64,000 nt of DNA from Anagrus nilaparvatae (lineage: Eukaryota > Arthropoda > Insecta > Hymenoptera > Mymaridae), in assembly GCA_022575985.1 (NCBI GenBank), contig JAKSXM010000007.1, positions 64,076,501 through 64,140,500 on the forward strand, in the 5' to 3' direction. Below are positions 23,300-32,083 of this stretch, one piece after another (positions within the stretch are counted from its first letter, which is position 1; each line of letters begins with the position of its first letter). The notes beneath the pieces are model-generated. The model was not told where the DNA came from, made no database searches, and saw nothing but the letters and a program-made list of their open reading frames with translations. The translations under genes and the position numbers were made by a program.

Positions 23300-23790
23300 T
23301 TAGTTACTGACCGTCACAAGCTTTGGTCTATTTTTTGGGTTGCTGATCATGAATTTTGGGGTATTTTCCGGGAGATGTTGGAGGAACACCCTTAAATTTG
23401 CAAAAACTACCACTAAAATGGGGTATATTTGATGTATTCGCACTTTCAGTGCTAGATTTGGTCCGTATCGGGTTTTTTGAGTGGCTGATCAATAATGTCG
23501 GCGACTTTTTTATGATAAATTAATATTTCACCCTTAAATTAAAAAAAAATTCCCCTAAAAGGGGATCAGATGCTTTTGCTATTTGACAACTGAGTGTCAT
23601 TATTAGGTCTATTTGGATTTTTTGGGTCGTTGTCAATAATTTTGGGGATTTTTTCATAATAAATTAATATTTTACCCGTAAATTAGCAAAAACTATCCCT
23701 AAAAAAGGTGTCTGCCAATTTCGCAACTTTGAGTGCCTATATTTTGTGCATATGGGTTTTTTCGGGCCAATGACCAAGAATTTCCGGAAC
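23300..23790 (+). repeat. Type 1 module array, four tandem units
   Basis: Unit cores at 23337 (GGGTTGCTGATC), 23479 (GAGTGGCTGATC), 23624 (GGGTCGTTGTC) and 23764 (GGGCCAATGACC) give spacings of 142, 145 and 140 bp. Each unit runs GGTTTTTTGGGTC - AAGAATTT - GGGACTTTTTTAT - TTAATATTTCACCCTTAAAT - CAAAAACTACCCCTAAAA - GGGG - CGCACTTTGAGTGC. Units are diverged but the phrase order is kept. No sustained frame links them. Confidence 0.75.
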
Positions 23791-24099
23791 TTTTTTATAT
23801 TTTTAAAAAATTTAATTTTTTCTCGCAAATGAAATTATTTTGCGAGGTTATATAATGTAGTTTAAAAATTTTTAGTTTATTGATTATTTTAGTAAATAGC
23901 GCAAGAGTTTTTAATTATAGAACGATTTTTTATTGTGTGAAGTAGTTTAGTTAAAGTTTTTGTGATATTGAAAAATTGAATCTTTTCTAAAGACGTGTTA
24001 CGCTCAGTAAACCGTGCTTAGTAAATTTAAATTCTTTTTATGATTGTAATACAACATAAAACTCAACAACATAAACAATACAAATAAAAATACAAAACT

Positions 24100-24472
24100 T
24101 ATTTATAAAAAAATTCCTAAACTTAAATCAGCAGATGATTTAGATAATGACAATGTAAGTGAAAATACTATAGTGCTTTGATAGAGAATGGAGAATAAGG
24201 AGATGTTGCTGAAGTTTTATTTATCCCTGAGGACAAGAGTGATGCAGAAAAGTTATCAGATATACTGAGAGAGATTGCAATATTAACTCTATTTCTGAAA
24301 CAACAAGGTATAAGAAACTTTAAAAGTCTTTTATTACTATGCATTTTGAGTTTTTAAACGACCCTCTAGATTTAGTTCAATATAAAATTAAAATTGACTT
24401 TCTAGATGTCATCGGTCAAGTTAATTCCAGAAAGCATATAAGTAGTTACTTCCCAATTCAGCGCTTCTAAAA
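24100..24472 (+). pseudogene. Unrecognised coding-like remnant
   Basis: Coding-looking segments in the plus direction are broken by stops and shifts: PKLKSADDLDNDNVSENT (about 24118-24177), GDVAEVLFIPEDKSDAEKLS (about 24201-24260) and FEFLNDPLDLVQYKIKID with VIGQVNSRKHISSYFPIQRF to a TAA at 24468-24470. Amino-acid composition (D, E, S, N rich; balanced hydrophobics) differs from the Lys/Phe/Ile noise around it. I do not recognise the family. It may be a decayed transposon or host gene. Confidence 0.3.
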
Positions 24473-24479
24473 ATAGAAA

Positions 24480-25785
24480 AATTCGTTGAAAATTTTATGT
24501 AGCAATCAGCTACAAACAGTTATTGCGAAATTGGGCTCTGAGTCTAAACTATATTATTATAACTAATTGATAAAAAATTAAATGAAATAAAAATTATATT
24601 TAATAATGGAAAAGTCAAACTTCTCAAGACGCGAATAGTTGTTAATAAATAAATAGTAAATGAAATAAAAATTTTATAAAAGCTTTATTATTCACTTTTG
24701 ACATTAGTCATAAATTACCCTGAAAATAATAAATTCTAAAAAGTAGCAAGCAGTACGTTATACCGTTATGGCTGTTTTACAAACTCAAAACGGCCAAAAT
24801 TTCCACCAAAGCATTTCTTAAGGTTATAAAATAGAGCCATAAAATATCGTTCGAACTACCAAAATATTATTTAAAATAAAAAAAAAAAAAAATTAAACAG
24901 CAAATACATTGATTTTCATTTAGTATTTTATAGGAGTTACGTGTTTAATACGAACATCAACATTAAATAGTAATGGTTATCGTAAAACGTGCGTAATTAA
25001 TTATATTTTGTCATTTTAACTTGCTATCACTTAAAACCAATGCCAAAATACATAGTAATAAAAGACTTTTAAATGTTCACATTTTTTTTTATTAACAATG
25101 ATTATTATTCAGGACTAGTGCAAACTTTTAGATAATGACAAAATAAAACTAAAATTAATGTTTAGTCCTTGAAGTTTTAATTTATTTATCTTCGATTGAA
25201 AAATAAATTTAATGATGTGCTTACTTGAAATTTATAAAAACGGTTTATTTTATAGAAAAATAAATAAATTTTTAAAAAGAAAATAAGTATTTGCATATAC
25301 TTTTATCGATTTACTCGTGCGATATAATTAAAAAAAAAAAATATTTTAACAAGTAAATTTTGTTGCATGATTAGTAAATTATTACACAACTTTATAAGTT
25401 TGCATTATGAACATTATTAATTTGATTTAAAACTTTATCCTATATTGAATTAGAAAATTTAGTTTTCCTTTCAAAACTAATATTGCAGTGCGTGACTTGT
25501 TAAAATTTATAAAAGAACTTTATCAAAAGAATCTTTGATAAAAATAAACGAGATTTCAACAGATTGATTCAATTCAAATAACGAAAAATTCAATTTTAAA
25601 AATACACTTTTCTTATAAAATATATAGTCAAAAAGCGTTGCTAAATTATTGGCGCTACGGTTCCTTTAATATTAAAATTTTTACAATTTTTAAATAGAAA
25701 TTAGTAAAATAAATGATAATGAAATTATCTACCGCGTTCAAAAATAAAAAACTAATGGTGCTTTTTTTAGGAATTCACCAACGGG
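24480..25785. other. AT-rich intergenic stretch
   Basis: No gene, RNA or repeat was recognised. Confidence 0.5.
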
Positions 25786-25789
25786 CATT

Positions 25790-26130
25790 TATGTATTTAT
25801 GGTCGCTGAAGACGAATGTGATATCGGTTTTACCGAAAATGGTTCACTTGCCCGCAATAGGAATTTCGAGGTTATATTTTGCGGGTTTTTCAACATTTTC
25901 AACCGTTACTTATGTTTTTTGGGTCATTTAAAACGAATATAATATCGGTTTTTATCGAAAATGGCTTTGTTGCCCGCAATAGGAATTTTGAGATTATATT
26001 TTTTGGATTTTTTAACATTTTCATTTTTTAACATGTTACTTATATTTTTTGTCACAGAAAATAGGTAATTTTAGGCTTCCTATTTTTACCAAATTTGGTC
26101 TAATGGCCAACAATAAGCAACTTCGGATAA
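25790..26130 (+). repeat. Type 3 module array (about 120-130-bp period)
   Basis: Units with cores at 25801 (GGTCGCTGAAGACGAATGTG), 25922 (GGTCATTTAAAACGAATATA) and a decayed third at 26051 each run GATATCGGTTTT - CCGAAAATGG - TTGCCCGCAATAGGAATTT - GAGGTTATATTTTGCGGG - TTCAACATTTTCA. Related single units lie at 22960-23010, 36540-36610 (inverted) and 38395-38560. A plus open frame (25713-25931) runs through the array by chance. Confidence 0.7.
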
Positions 26131-26279
26131 TTTTTTTGTCCATCTATAATTTTTGTTATTAATTAACAAAATAAAAATGATTTAAACTTTTTTATTTGAA
26201 TCTATTTTTTTTTCAAATATTATTTTTTTTTATAAACCTAAAAGCGAGTATCATACCCAAGGCATAATTTTTTGAATAA

Positions 26280-26480
26280 AGAAACTTAGAAAGAATTGTA
26301 TATCACGAGTCCGTGTCCAGAAAAGTAAAGAATGACCCAAATGGCACCTAACTTACCATCCTAGGCAAATTCAAGGTTAGTAAACTACGATTTGGGTGAT
26401 TCTTTATTCATGAACAAGGATCGTAAACGTTTTTTCTTCGTCAGTGGCAAGAAAACACGTGCTTTCTGGCCACTGACAAG
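26280..26480. repeat. Foldback repeat with GTGTCCAGAAAAGTAAAGAATG
   Basis: GTCCGTGTCCAGAAAAGTAAA-GAATGACCCAAAT (about 26308) is partly mirrored by ATTTGGGTGATTCTTTATTCATGAACA (about 26391). GTCAGTGGCAAGAAAA / TGGCCACTGACAAG-type phrases follow. Related text occurs at 58075-58200 and 59765-59820 (inverted). Confidence 0.55.
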
Positions 26481-26809
26481 AAAATTTTGTGCATTATTTA
26501 AGCATCGAAATTGATGGGTTTTTGTTATCGTTAGGATAAATAAATAAACTTTTTAACCTAGAAAATAAGTTTGTTTTTTGCAGTTGAACGAAAAAAAACT
26601 ATTTTTGTTATATTCTTATATTCTGAAAGACATTTATAAGTTTTTTTAATACATAAAATGAGTGAAAATAATTTTATAGGTGATAGTTTAAAATGTTTTA
26701 TTTGTAATAATATTTATATAAATAAATCAAGTAAAAAATGTAGGCTGACACAAAAAAGTAATATAGTAATGATATTTTTAATTACTTAAATCAAAACATA
26801 TTAATTTTA

Positions 26810-27005
26810 ATTTATTTATTGATCCTTCTTTTTACAACTTGTTTTTGTATAATAATTAGACGACTAGTTTCAGGAATAAATTCCCATCATCAGGTCTGTA
26901 TTATAATTAAACTAAATTTATTTAAAAAATTTCAATATGTAATTGTAACTTTAGATTATGTCTGTATAGACTCACAATTATTGAAAAGTTGCTTAATATA
27001 ACTGA
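26810..27005. repeat. Dispersed repeat paired with 14686-14880
   Basis: About 190 bp align directly with the 14.7 kb copy, including the hammerhead-like heart and a flanking ATTATGTCTGTATAGACTCACA segment. A plus open frame (26819-27001) over it is not conserved in the other copy. Confidence 0.6.
26848..26905 (-). ncRNA. Type I hammerhead-ribozyme-like motif, PLE style
   Basis: Minus-strand reading: stem I 5' strand TATAATA-C-AGAC, core CTGATGA, stem II GGGAA/TTCCT (one G-U, one extra T at the base), core GAAAC, two-nucleotide loop TA, then GTC and stem I 3' strand GTCT-AAT-TATTATA. Stem I pairs 4 + 7 bp around an AAT/C internal loop. Stem III ACTAGT is self-complementary, as in the minimal hammerheads of Penelope-like elements, which are thought to act as dimers. 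Predicted cleavage is between 26862 and 26861. The extra T departs from the canonical core, so activity is uncertain. Confidence 0.55.
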
Positions 27006-27094
27006 AATAAATAAAGATTACATTTCTTACAGAAAATTTTCTTCATTAACTTCAAAGATTCTTCACTAAATTGATTGCTGTTGAGCAATCCTGC

Positions 27095-27548
27095 TTAAAT
27101 ATTTAGATGACCTGGTGACCCACATATATAACATTTGTAAACAAGTGGTTCAGGGCACTCGTTTCTACAATGGCTAATTTTGTTGCAATTGGGGCATTTT
27201 GGTACCCTGGTTTCTTGTCCACTTGCTTGTTGCTGACTTATTGTTGAATTATTTTGACTTTTATTCGGAGTCTCTTGCTTTATATGCGTAATACTAGCCG
27301 CTTTTTGTCCAGAGTTTTGGTTTTGGTTTTGCTGTGCTTGATTACTATAAGTCTGTATATTTTGATAATTTTGATAATTTTGTGGATATTTTTGATTATT
27401 GTGACTGTTGTAATTTCTGTTTGGCTGATTTTACGATCTTTGATTATAATTGTTGCTGTTTTGGTTGCCATAATTTCTTTGTTGTTGTTGGTTGTAGTTC
27501 TGTTGATTATTTCTTGGATTTTGATAATTATTACTTTTTTGGTTTTGA
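27095..27548 (-). pseudogene. Gag-like protein, C-terminal part with zinc knuckles
   Basis: One minus-strand frame runs from the MITE edge (27548) to a stop at 27095-27097. It has a long Asn/Gln/Tyr-rich region, broken once by a TAA (in RS*NQP, probably from CAA), then a complete knuckle CPNCNKISHCRNEC (CX2CX4HX4C) and the start of a second (CYICGSPGH), after which a stop cuts it off. Paired CCHC knuckles after a low-complexity linker suggest a retroelement nucleocapsid, although a cellular CNBP-like protein is possible. The N-terminal part continues at 28484-28880 across the inserted MITE. Non-functional. Confidence 0.65.
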
Positions 27549-28483
27549 CTTAAGGAGTTAGAAGGGTAAATAAAAATGATGACAGAACTAAATGAAACAG
27601 GAAAATTATTAAAGCTAAACATTTTTAAAATTGAATTAAACTTGATTTTATATACCTTACCACATTAATTTTTTTTTAATTGAAAAATAAAAGTCGGCAG
27701 CTTAAAATTGCAAGTCTTATTTGGAGCTTGTAAAAAGTATGATAGTGATGACACAGGGAGATGAAACTAATTAAATATCATAAATAAATTGTCAAAGATT
27801 ATATTTCCAATTTATTTTATCTAGGTTACCACATTCAATCATTAATTATTCGGTAAAAACCAAGTTTTTGTAAGTAACATAACCTAAAATGTAATTTAAA
27901 ATAAATTAAAGATAATAAAAATTTTTTTTTTTTTTTTAATAAAAGAAAATTTATTTTTTCCGTCTAATAGTGACAAGTCAATTATAAACTGACGCGTTTC
28001 GAGATATGTAATCTCATTTTCAAAGATTTAAGAAAATTTTTTTATTTTCGTGTCATCTCTTTGATACAACGAAGTATACTAAGGAGTAGAGTATACTTCG
28101 TAAAGTATACTTCGTTGTATCAAAGAGATGACACGAAAATAAAAAAATTTTCTTAAATCTTTGAAAATGAGATTACATATCTCGAAACGCGTCAGTTTAT
28201 AATTGACTTGTCACTATTAGACGGAAAAAATAAATTTTCTTTTATTAAAAAAAAAAAAAAATTTTTATTGTCTTTAATTTATTATAACCTAAAATAATAA
28301 TGTTTTTTCATAATTTATAAAATTAAAATAACTTTTTTTTGCAATAATATTACATATATACACATTTTTTAATATATTTTTACGACTAATTTTATTTTAA
28401 ACTGCAAATTATAAAAAAAAAAATAGCGTCGGTAATGTGGATATTGACTCAAATTTTCTATTTACCTTCCTAACTCCTTAAGT
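27549..28483. mobile_element. TTAA-flanked MITE (piggyBac-type target) inserted in the gag-like gene
   Basis: The ends are inverted: GGAGTTAGAAGGGTAAATA (from 27554) against TATTTACCTTCCTAACTCC (to about 28478), each bordered by TTAA. Removing the element and one TTAA brings the two parts of the gag-like frame together in register in the Q/N-rich region, which shows it is an insertion. A related right end with the same TAACTCC|TTAA border lies at 61380-61474. TTAA targets are typical of piggyBac; the terminal bases are not the usual CCC. The interior has no transposase and holds a nested palindrome (27901-28283). Confidence 0.7.
27901..28283. mobile_element. Nested near-perfect palindrome with 12-bp flanking direct repeats
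   Basis: The arms 27901-28079 and 28105-28283 (about 179 bp each) are almost perfect reverse complements around a 25-bp spacer. ATAACCTAAAAT stands at both edges (27879-27890, 28284-28295), which suggests a long target-site duplication. Each arm carries GAAACGCGTC preceded by a GAGAT/ATCTC stem: the left arm on minus, the right arm on plus. GAAACGCGTC with self-complementary ACGCGT is a hallmark of PLE-type hammerheads, but CTGATGA is replaced by a diverged TGAAAAT-like segment. Confidence 0.7.
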
Positions 28484-28880
28484 AATTTTGTTGTGGATTC
28501 TGGTATGGCTTTTTTTAGCCCTTCGTGGCTCTTCATCAAAATTATCTGAGCCTGATTCGTTGGTTCCATAACAGTCTTTTCTTATTCTTATTAGTTATTT
28601 ATACATAATAAATTTTGTATCTTGTATAATTGCTGCTAGTTCTGCGTTAACTATTTCTTTAACATCTGCAGCAGAAACTGCGCTGACTTGATTTAGTGTA
28701 CTTCTAGACCTATCTTTTCTTGTTGGTGTGTACAAAGCTTAAGGTAAGAGGCAAGTTTCTCTTGGTGGTGGGGGAGGTAAGTTCCCGCTCTTTAAGAGTT
28801 CCTCTACCCTGATTGCTTCGGTAATAACAAAAGTGTCAAATTTGTGATTTAGCTGATACCACTTTAGATAACACTTTACC
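28484..28880 (-). pseudogene. Gag-like protein, N-terminal part
   Basis: Minus-strand segments in order: QLNHKFDTFVITEAIRVEEL, LKSGNLPPPPPRET, one in-frame stop, TPTRKDRSRSTLNQVSAV, AADVKEIVNAELAAIIQDTK, then SGSDNFDEEPRRAKK and a Q/N-rich start up to the MITE border. At least two stops and a shift in a run of seven A break it. The polyproline and the acidic/basic linker suit a Gag matrix/capsid linker region. The partner C-terminal part lies at 27095-27548. The specific retroelement class is not determined, and no pol is seen nearby. Confidence 0.5.
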
Positions 28881-29293
28881 AGAAAGTAAATTAATTAAAA
28901 AACCAAACATTCTATCACTAATTTTTGATAATATAATATCAGAAATGATAGTTAGCGAAGTATTCTCACTAAGTGACATTATAGAAAAAGCAAAAAATAT
29001 ATCTCCTAATGATATTTTATTAATGGAGATGTTAGGGCTTATATAGTAAATAATTATGCTAATAGAATTACGATTTTATATTATATTAGATTATATATTA
29101 CGATTTTTAATCCAGCTGACAGTAGGAAATCTTCATTATTTTTATATACGGATTTTACGAAGGAGCAATTTGCAGAGAAATTGTATTATAGAAATTCTAT
29201 GCAAAATACTGGCTCTAGAATCAAAGAATGTTTTAAGAAAGTAGATTTTAAACTGGAAGGTAAGTTTTTTAATGTTTTAAATTTTGGGTAATT
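28828..29293 (+). pseudogene. Unrecognised coding-like region with one frameshift and a donor-like site
   Basis: The first frame is open from 28828 to TAG 29044-29046 and gives text such as KKPNILSLIFDNIISEMIVS and LSDIIEKAKNISPNDI. The next frame is open from 29013 to about 29293: GDVRAYIVNNYANRI, then FNPADSRKSSLFLYTDFTKE, FAEKLYYRNSMQNTGSRIKE, CFKKVDFKLEG. A one-base indel near 29020 would join them. GAAG|GTAAGT at 29258-29265 resembles a splice donor. Composition is protein-like, but I recognise no family. It lies next to, and antisense to, the gag-like remnant. Confidence 0.35.
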
Positions 29294-29595
29294 TCTTTAG
29301 TTCTCCGGGGATCTAAAGTAATCTCCAGAAATCACTAAGGTAAAAAAAAAAGTTAGAAAAATTTAGAAAGAATATTTAGAATCAGTATTCAAAGTTTTAA
29401 AACGAATAACTTGATTGCTTTACCTTATTTTTTGACTTTATTTAAATTGAAAAAGGGCAACTACTAGTTATTATTTACTAGAATCTGTTGCAGAAATCAA
29501 AAAGTACAGCAATAAGTTTATAACAAAATATATCATGATAAAAATAATTATTGGAATTGTCTCCATTATTTTATATAACTCAACAATTTTTATAA
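29265..29595 (+). repeat. Dispersed repeat, inverted copy at 36165-36475
   Basis: About 310 bp align to the reverse complement of 36165-36475: GTAATCTCCAGAAATCACTAAGGT / ACCTCAGTGATCTTTGGAGATTAC, GATTGCTTTACCTTATTTTTTGAC, CTGTTGCAGAAATCAAA, GTACAGCAATAAGTT, AATAATTATTGGAAT. The two copies lie 7 kb apart in opposite orientation. Type unknown. Confidence 0.7.
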
Positions 29596-29599
29596 ACAA

Positions 29600-30230
29600 A
29601 TAATTATAATTTATTTTTAAATTTATTTTAATTAAAAAAGTGCATTATTGCACTGAAAATATTTTTGGTTTTCTGATCACTTGGATAGTAGGTCAAAGCT
29701 CCAAATCCTTAGCTTGCTTTACTCCGATTCTTCGGGGCATATGGCCACAAATTTGAGAATTCTGTAACGCGAAATAAGGTTCAGGACTAAATGTTTATAT
29801 TTGTTTTGAAAATTTTTTTTGAATTTAAGGTTATAAGAAAAGTAAAAAAAAAAACATGATTATTTAAGGTAAATTGGCAATCATTTTAGAGCTTTCCTCC
29901 ACGAAATTTGGCGTCATGTTTAACAAATAGTTAGTAACGTTAACGACTTAATACAATTGGCCATCAAACAAAAAAGATTTTCAGTGTGTGCTTAAATTTT
30001 ATTGAACTTAGTGGTTTAACTTAGCCAGTACGTTGTTTGGGAATTTCCTTTGAATAAATTAAAGGGAATACTCTGGTAAATAAATAAAAAAATGTGAATA
30101 TTTAAAATTATTGATTGGATAGAAAGTTTAGAGGTTTTTTTTTTGTTTAACAATTAAATTATATTTTGCAATTTTGAAATTATTTTAATGTTTAAAAACC
30201 AACTTTTAAAATAAGCAAATTAAATACATA
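29600..30230. other. AT-rich intergenic stretch
   Basis: No gene or repeat was recognised between the dispersed repeat and the poly(A) of the R1-like element. Confidence 0.5.
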
Positions 30231-30250
30231 ACTTTTTTTTTTTTTTTTTT

Positions 30251-30272
30251 GGGCCCCTTCAAGAAGGGGCCT
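30251..30272 (-). other. 3'-terminal hairpin of the R1-like element
   Basis: A perfect 8-bp GC stem GGCCCCTT/AAGGGGCC with a 4-nt loop lies directly against the poly(A) tract. It may be a structure recognised by the element's RT. It superficially resembles the histone 3' stem-loop but has a longer stem and no flanking purine/ACCCA context. Confidence 0.6.
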
Positions 30273-30538
30273 TTTTCGTAGGACGAGGAGAATGCATTTA
30301 CGCATACCATACACGCGTACTGTATGGTTATGTGGGACTCAACCTGAAATTTGTATCTGGGGTTGCCCAGATATACACAATTGAGGAATTACAATACCCA
30401 CTAAACTCCCCACCCTCCTGCATTTATGACAATATCATAGAATCCGGACCGGGACTCCCTGTTTAGGTATTACTTCGGTCCGGAAACAATGCAGCCAAGG
30501 CATTTCTTCGCCATACCCTGTCAATAAAGGAGATTTTC

Positions 30539-32000
30539 CTACGAGAGGAAACCTTCCTCCTTTTTTCCAATCAGTGTCGCCCGTACATACTCTGCCACAC
30601 TGTACCAGTTAGCGGCACTGCGCAGCATTTCCGGGACGACTACTTCCGGCCTCCATTCATCGAAGGGCGGTCGCCCTTCAGCGAAGTGAGGACACCCAAA
30701 AAAGGTGTGCTCAGCGGTATCCAGCTCGCCCGGGCAATGCAAGCATTCCGGAGATGTCACCTTGCTCCACTTGAAAAGCATATCGCGGAAATAACCGTGA
30801 CCAGTTAGGAACTGTGTGAGGTAGAAGTCTACCTCTCCATGATCACGGTTCATCCAGCTTTCCAAATCGATGATAAGGCAGTGCGTCTAACGTCCCCTCG
30901 GGTCACCATTCCACCTATACTGCCAGCATTCCAGTGTGTGGGAGCGAGCGCAAACGGAAGCTACGTCGCGCTCTTCTTCCTTACGGTTATAGATCGCCTG
31001 CCTTTCCAAGGCAAGCAGGTCGATGGGAATCACCCGAGCCACCACCTGGATCGCTGGCTCTGATACTGTCTTGTACGAGCAAGCGATTCGAAGTGCCCCC
31101 TGCCTCTGTACTGCCTTTAGTTTCTTGCAGTACTTTTTTATGCGGACATTGTCCATTGCCCACACCTCTGCACCGTAGAGCAAGATGGAGTTGACTGTCG
31201 TCATCAACAGCCTCCTCTTCTCTGATCTGGGACCGCGGATGTTCATCATTAGCCACAAGAGGGACTTTGTCACCCGGCCAGCCTTTTCACAGGCCTGCTG
31301 GAATTGTCTATTGTAGGTCAACTTATTATCCAAGAAGACCCCCAAATATTTGACCGATGGTTTGGTCTGGATCATAAGGGTATTACCTCCGTCATCAAAG
31401 CTGACGCCGAATATGGTATCAACCCTTCTCCGGGTTAGAAGGACAATCTCCGTTTTCGGGACTGCCAGTCTTAGTCCGTGATCCGACATCCAGCTATTGA
31501 TAAGGCGCATGGCCTCATCCAAGGTATTCTGCTGGTCCTCTGGCTCTCGAGCTGTTATGGTTAGAGCAACGTCATTCGCGTATCCGATCATGGAGCATCC
31601 ATCCGGAAGCTCAATCTTTAGCAAGCCGTCGTAAAAGGCATTCCACAGATCAGGACCCAGAACTGAACCCTGCGGTATGCCTGCGCTTAATACTTTATCT
31701 CTTGTGCCATCGAGCGTGTCCCAGCGCAGGTATCGGTCCCGGAGGTAATCTCTGAGTATATTTCTCAGATAATCCGGAACTCTGAATACCTGCTCGAAGG
31801 AGTGCAACATATCGTCCCACTTAGCCGAGTTGAATGCGTTTTTCACATCCAACGTGACAAGCAGGACGTCCGGTTTAATATCCGGCCGCACTTGTCTGGC
31901 CCTCATAACCACCTTCACCACCTGCTCGATGGCACCGATCGTGGAACGCCCCTCACGAAAGCCGTGTTGGTCGTTGCTAAGGTCACATATCTTTATTAAT
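30539..32000 (-). pseudogene. R1/LOA-clade ORF2: reverse transcriptase + zinc-knuckle C-terminus
   Basis: The frame starts within RT motif 2-3 (SNDQHGFREGRSTIGAIEQV) and continues with TLDVKNAFNSAKW (first catalytic Asp), GIPQGSVLGPDLWNAFYDGL, IGYANDVALTI (YADD changed to YAND), VKYLGVFLDNKLTY, SILLYGAEVWA and the C-terminal CX2CX8HX4C knuckle (CLHC...EHTFFGC), ending GKKEEGFLS at 30539. One in-frame TAG at 30887-30889 (GR*THC) splits it; the frame is the same on both sides, so this is a point mutation and not a frameshift. The D to N change in the catalytic YXDD would itself disable the RT. Confidence 0.85.
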
Positions 32001-32083
32001 TGTATAATAACATTATAACCTCAAACTAACATTATAAGATAGGTATCCAGCAATGATGTAATCCTGGCTGTTTCTCATTTTAG

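Larger units (their letters stand above)
30233..32009 (-). mobile_element. R1/LOA-clade non-LTR retrotransposon, 5'-truncated, with poly(A)
   Basis: This is a GC-rich island. On the minus strand it holds an RT-to-C-terminus reading frame (about 32000 to 30539), a 270-bp 3' UTR, a strong hairpin (30252-30271) and an 18-nt poly(A) (T run 30233-30250). The 5' end is lost inside the RT domain, typical of target-primed insertion. High GC and few mutations point to a recent arrival compared with the Jockey/CR1 copies. Related fragments lie at 12062-12690 and 63299-63583. Confidence 0.8.

Noticed and set aside
27254..27561. Plus-strand hydrophobic frames (leucine/valine/isoleucine-rich)
   Set aside because: Antisense shadow of the Asn/Gln-rich gag-like region on the minus strand.
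30934..31999. Several plus-strand and alternate minus frames over the R1-like element
   Set aside because: Overlap the long RT frame with YAND, GIPQGSVLGP and zinc-knuckle motifs; GC-rich DNA gives shadow frames.
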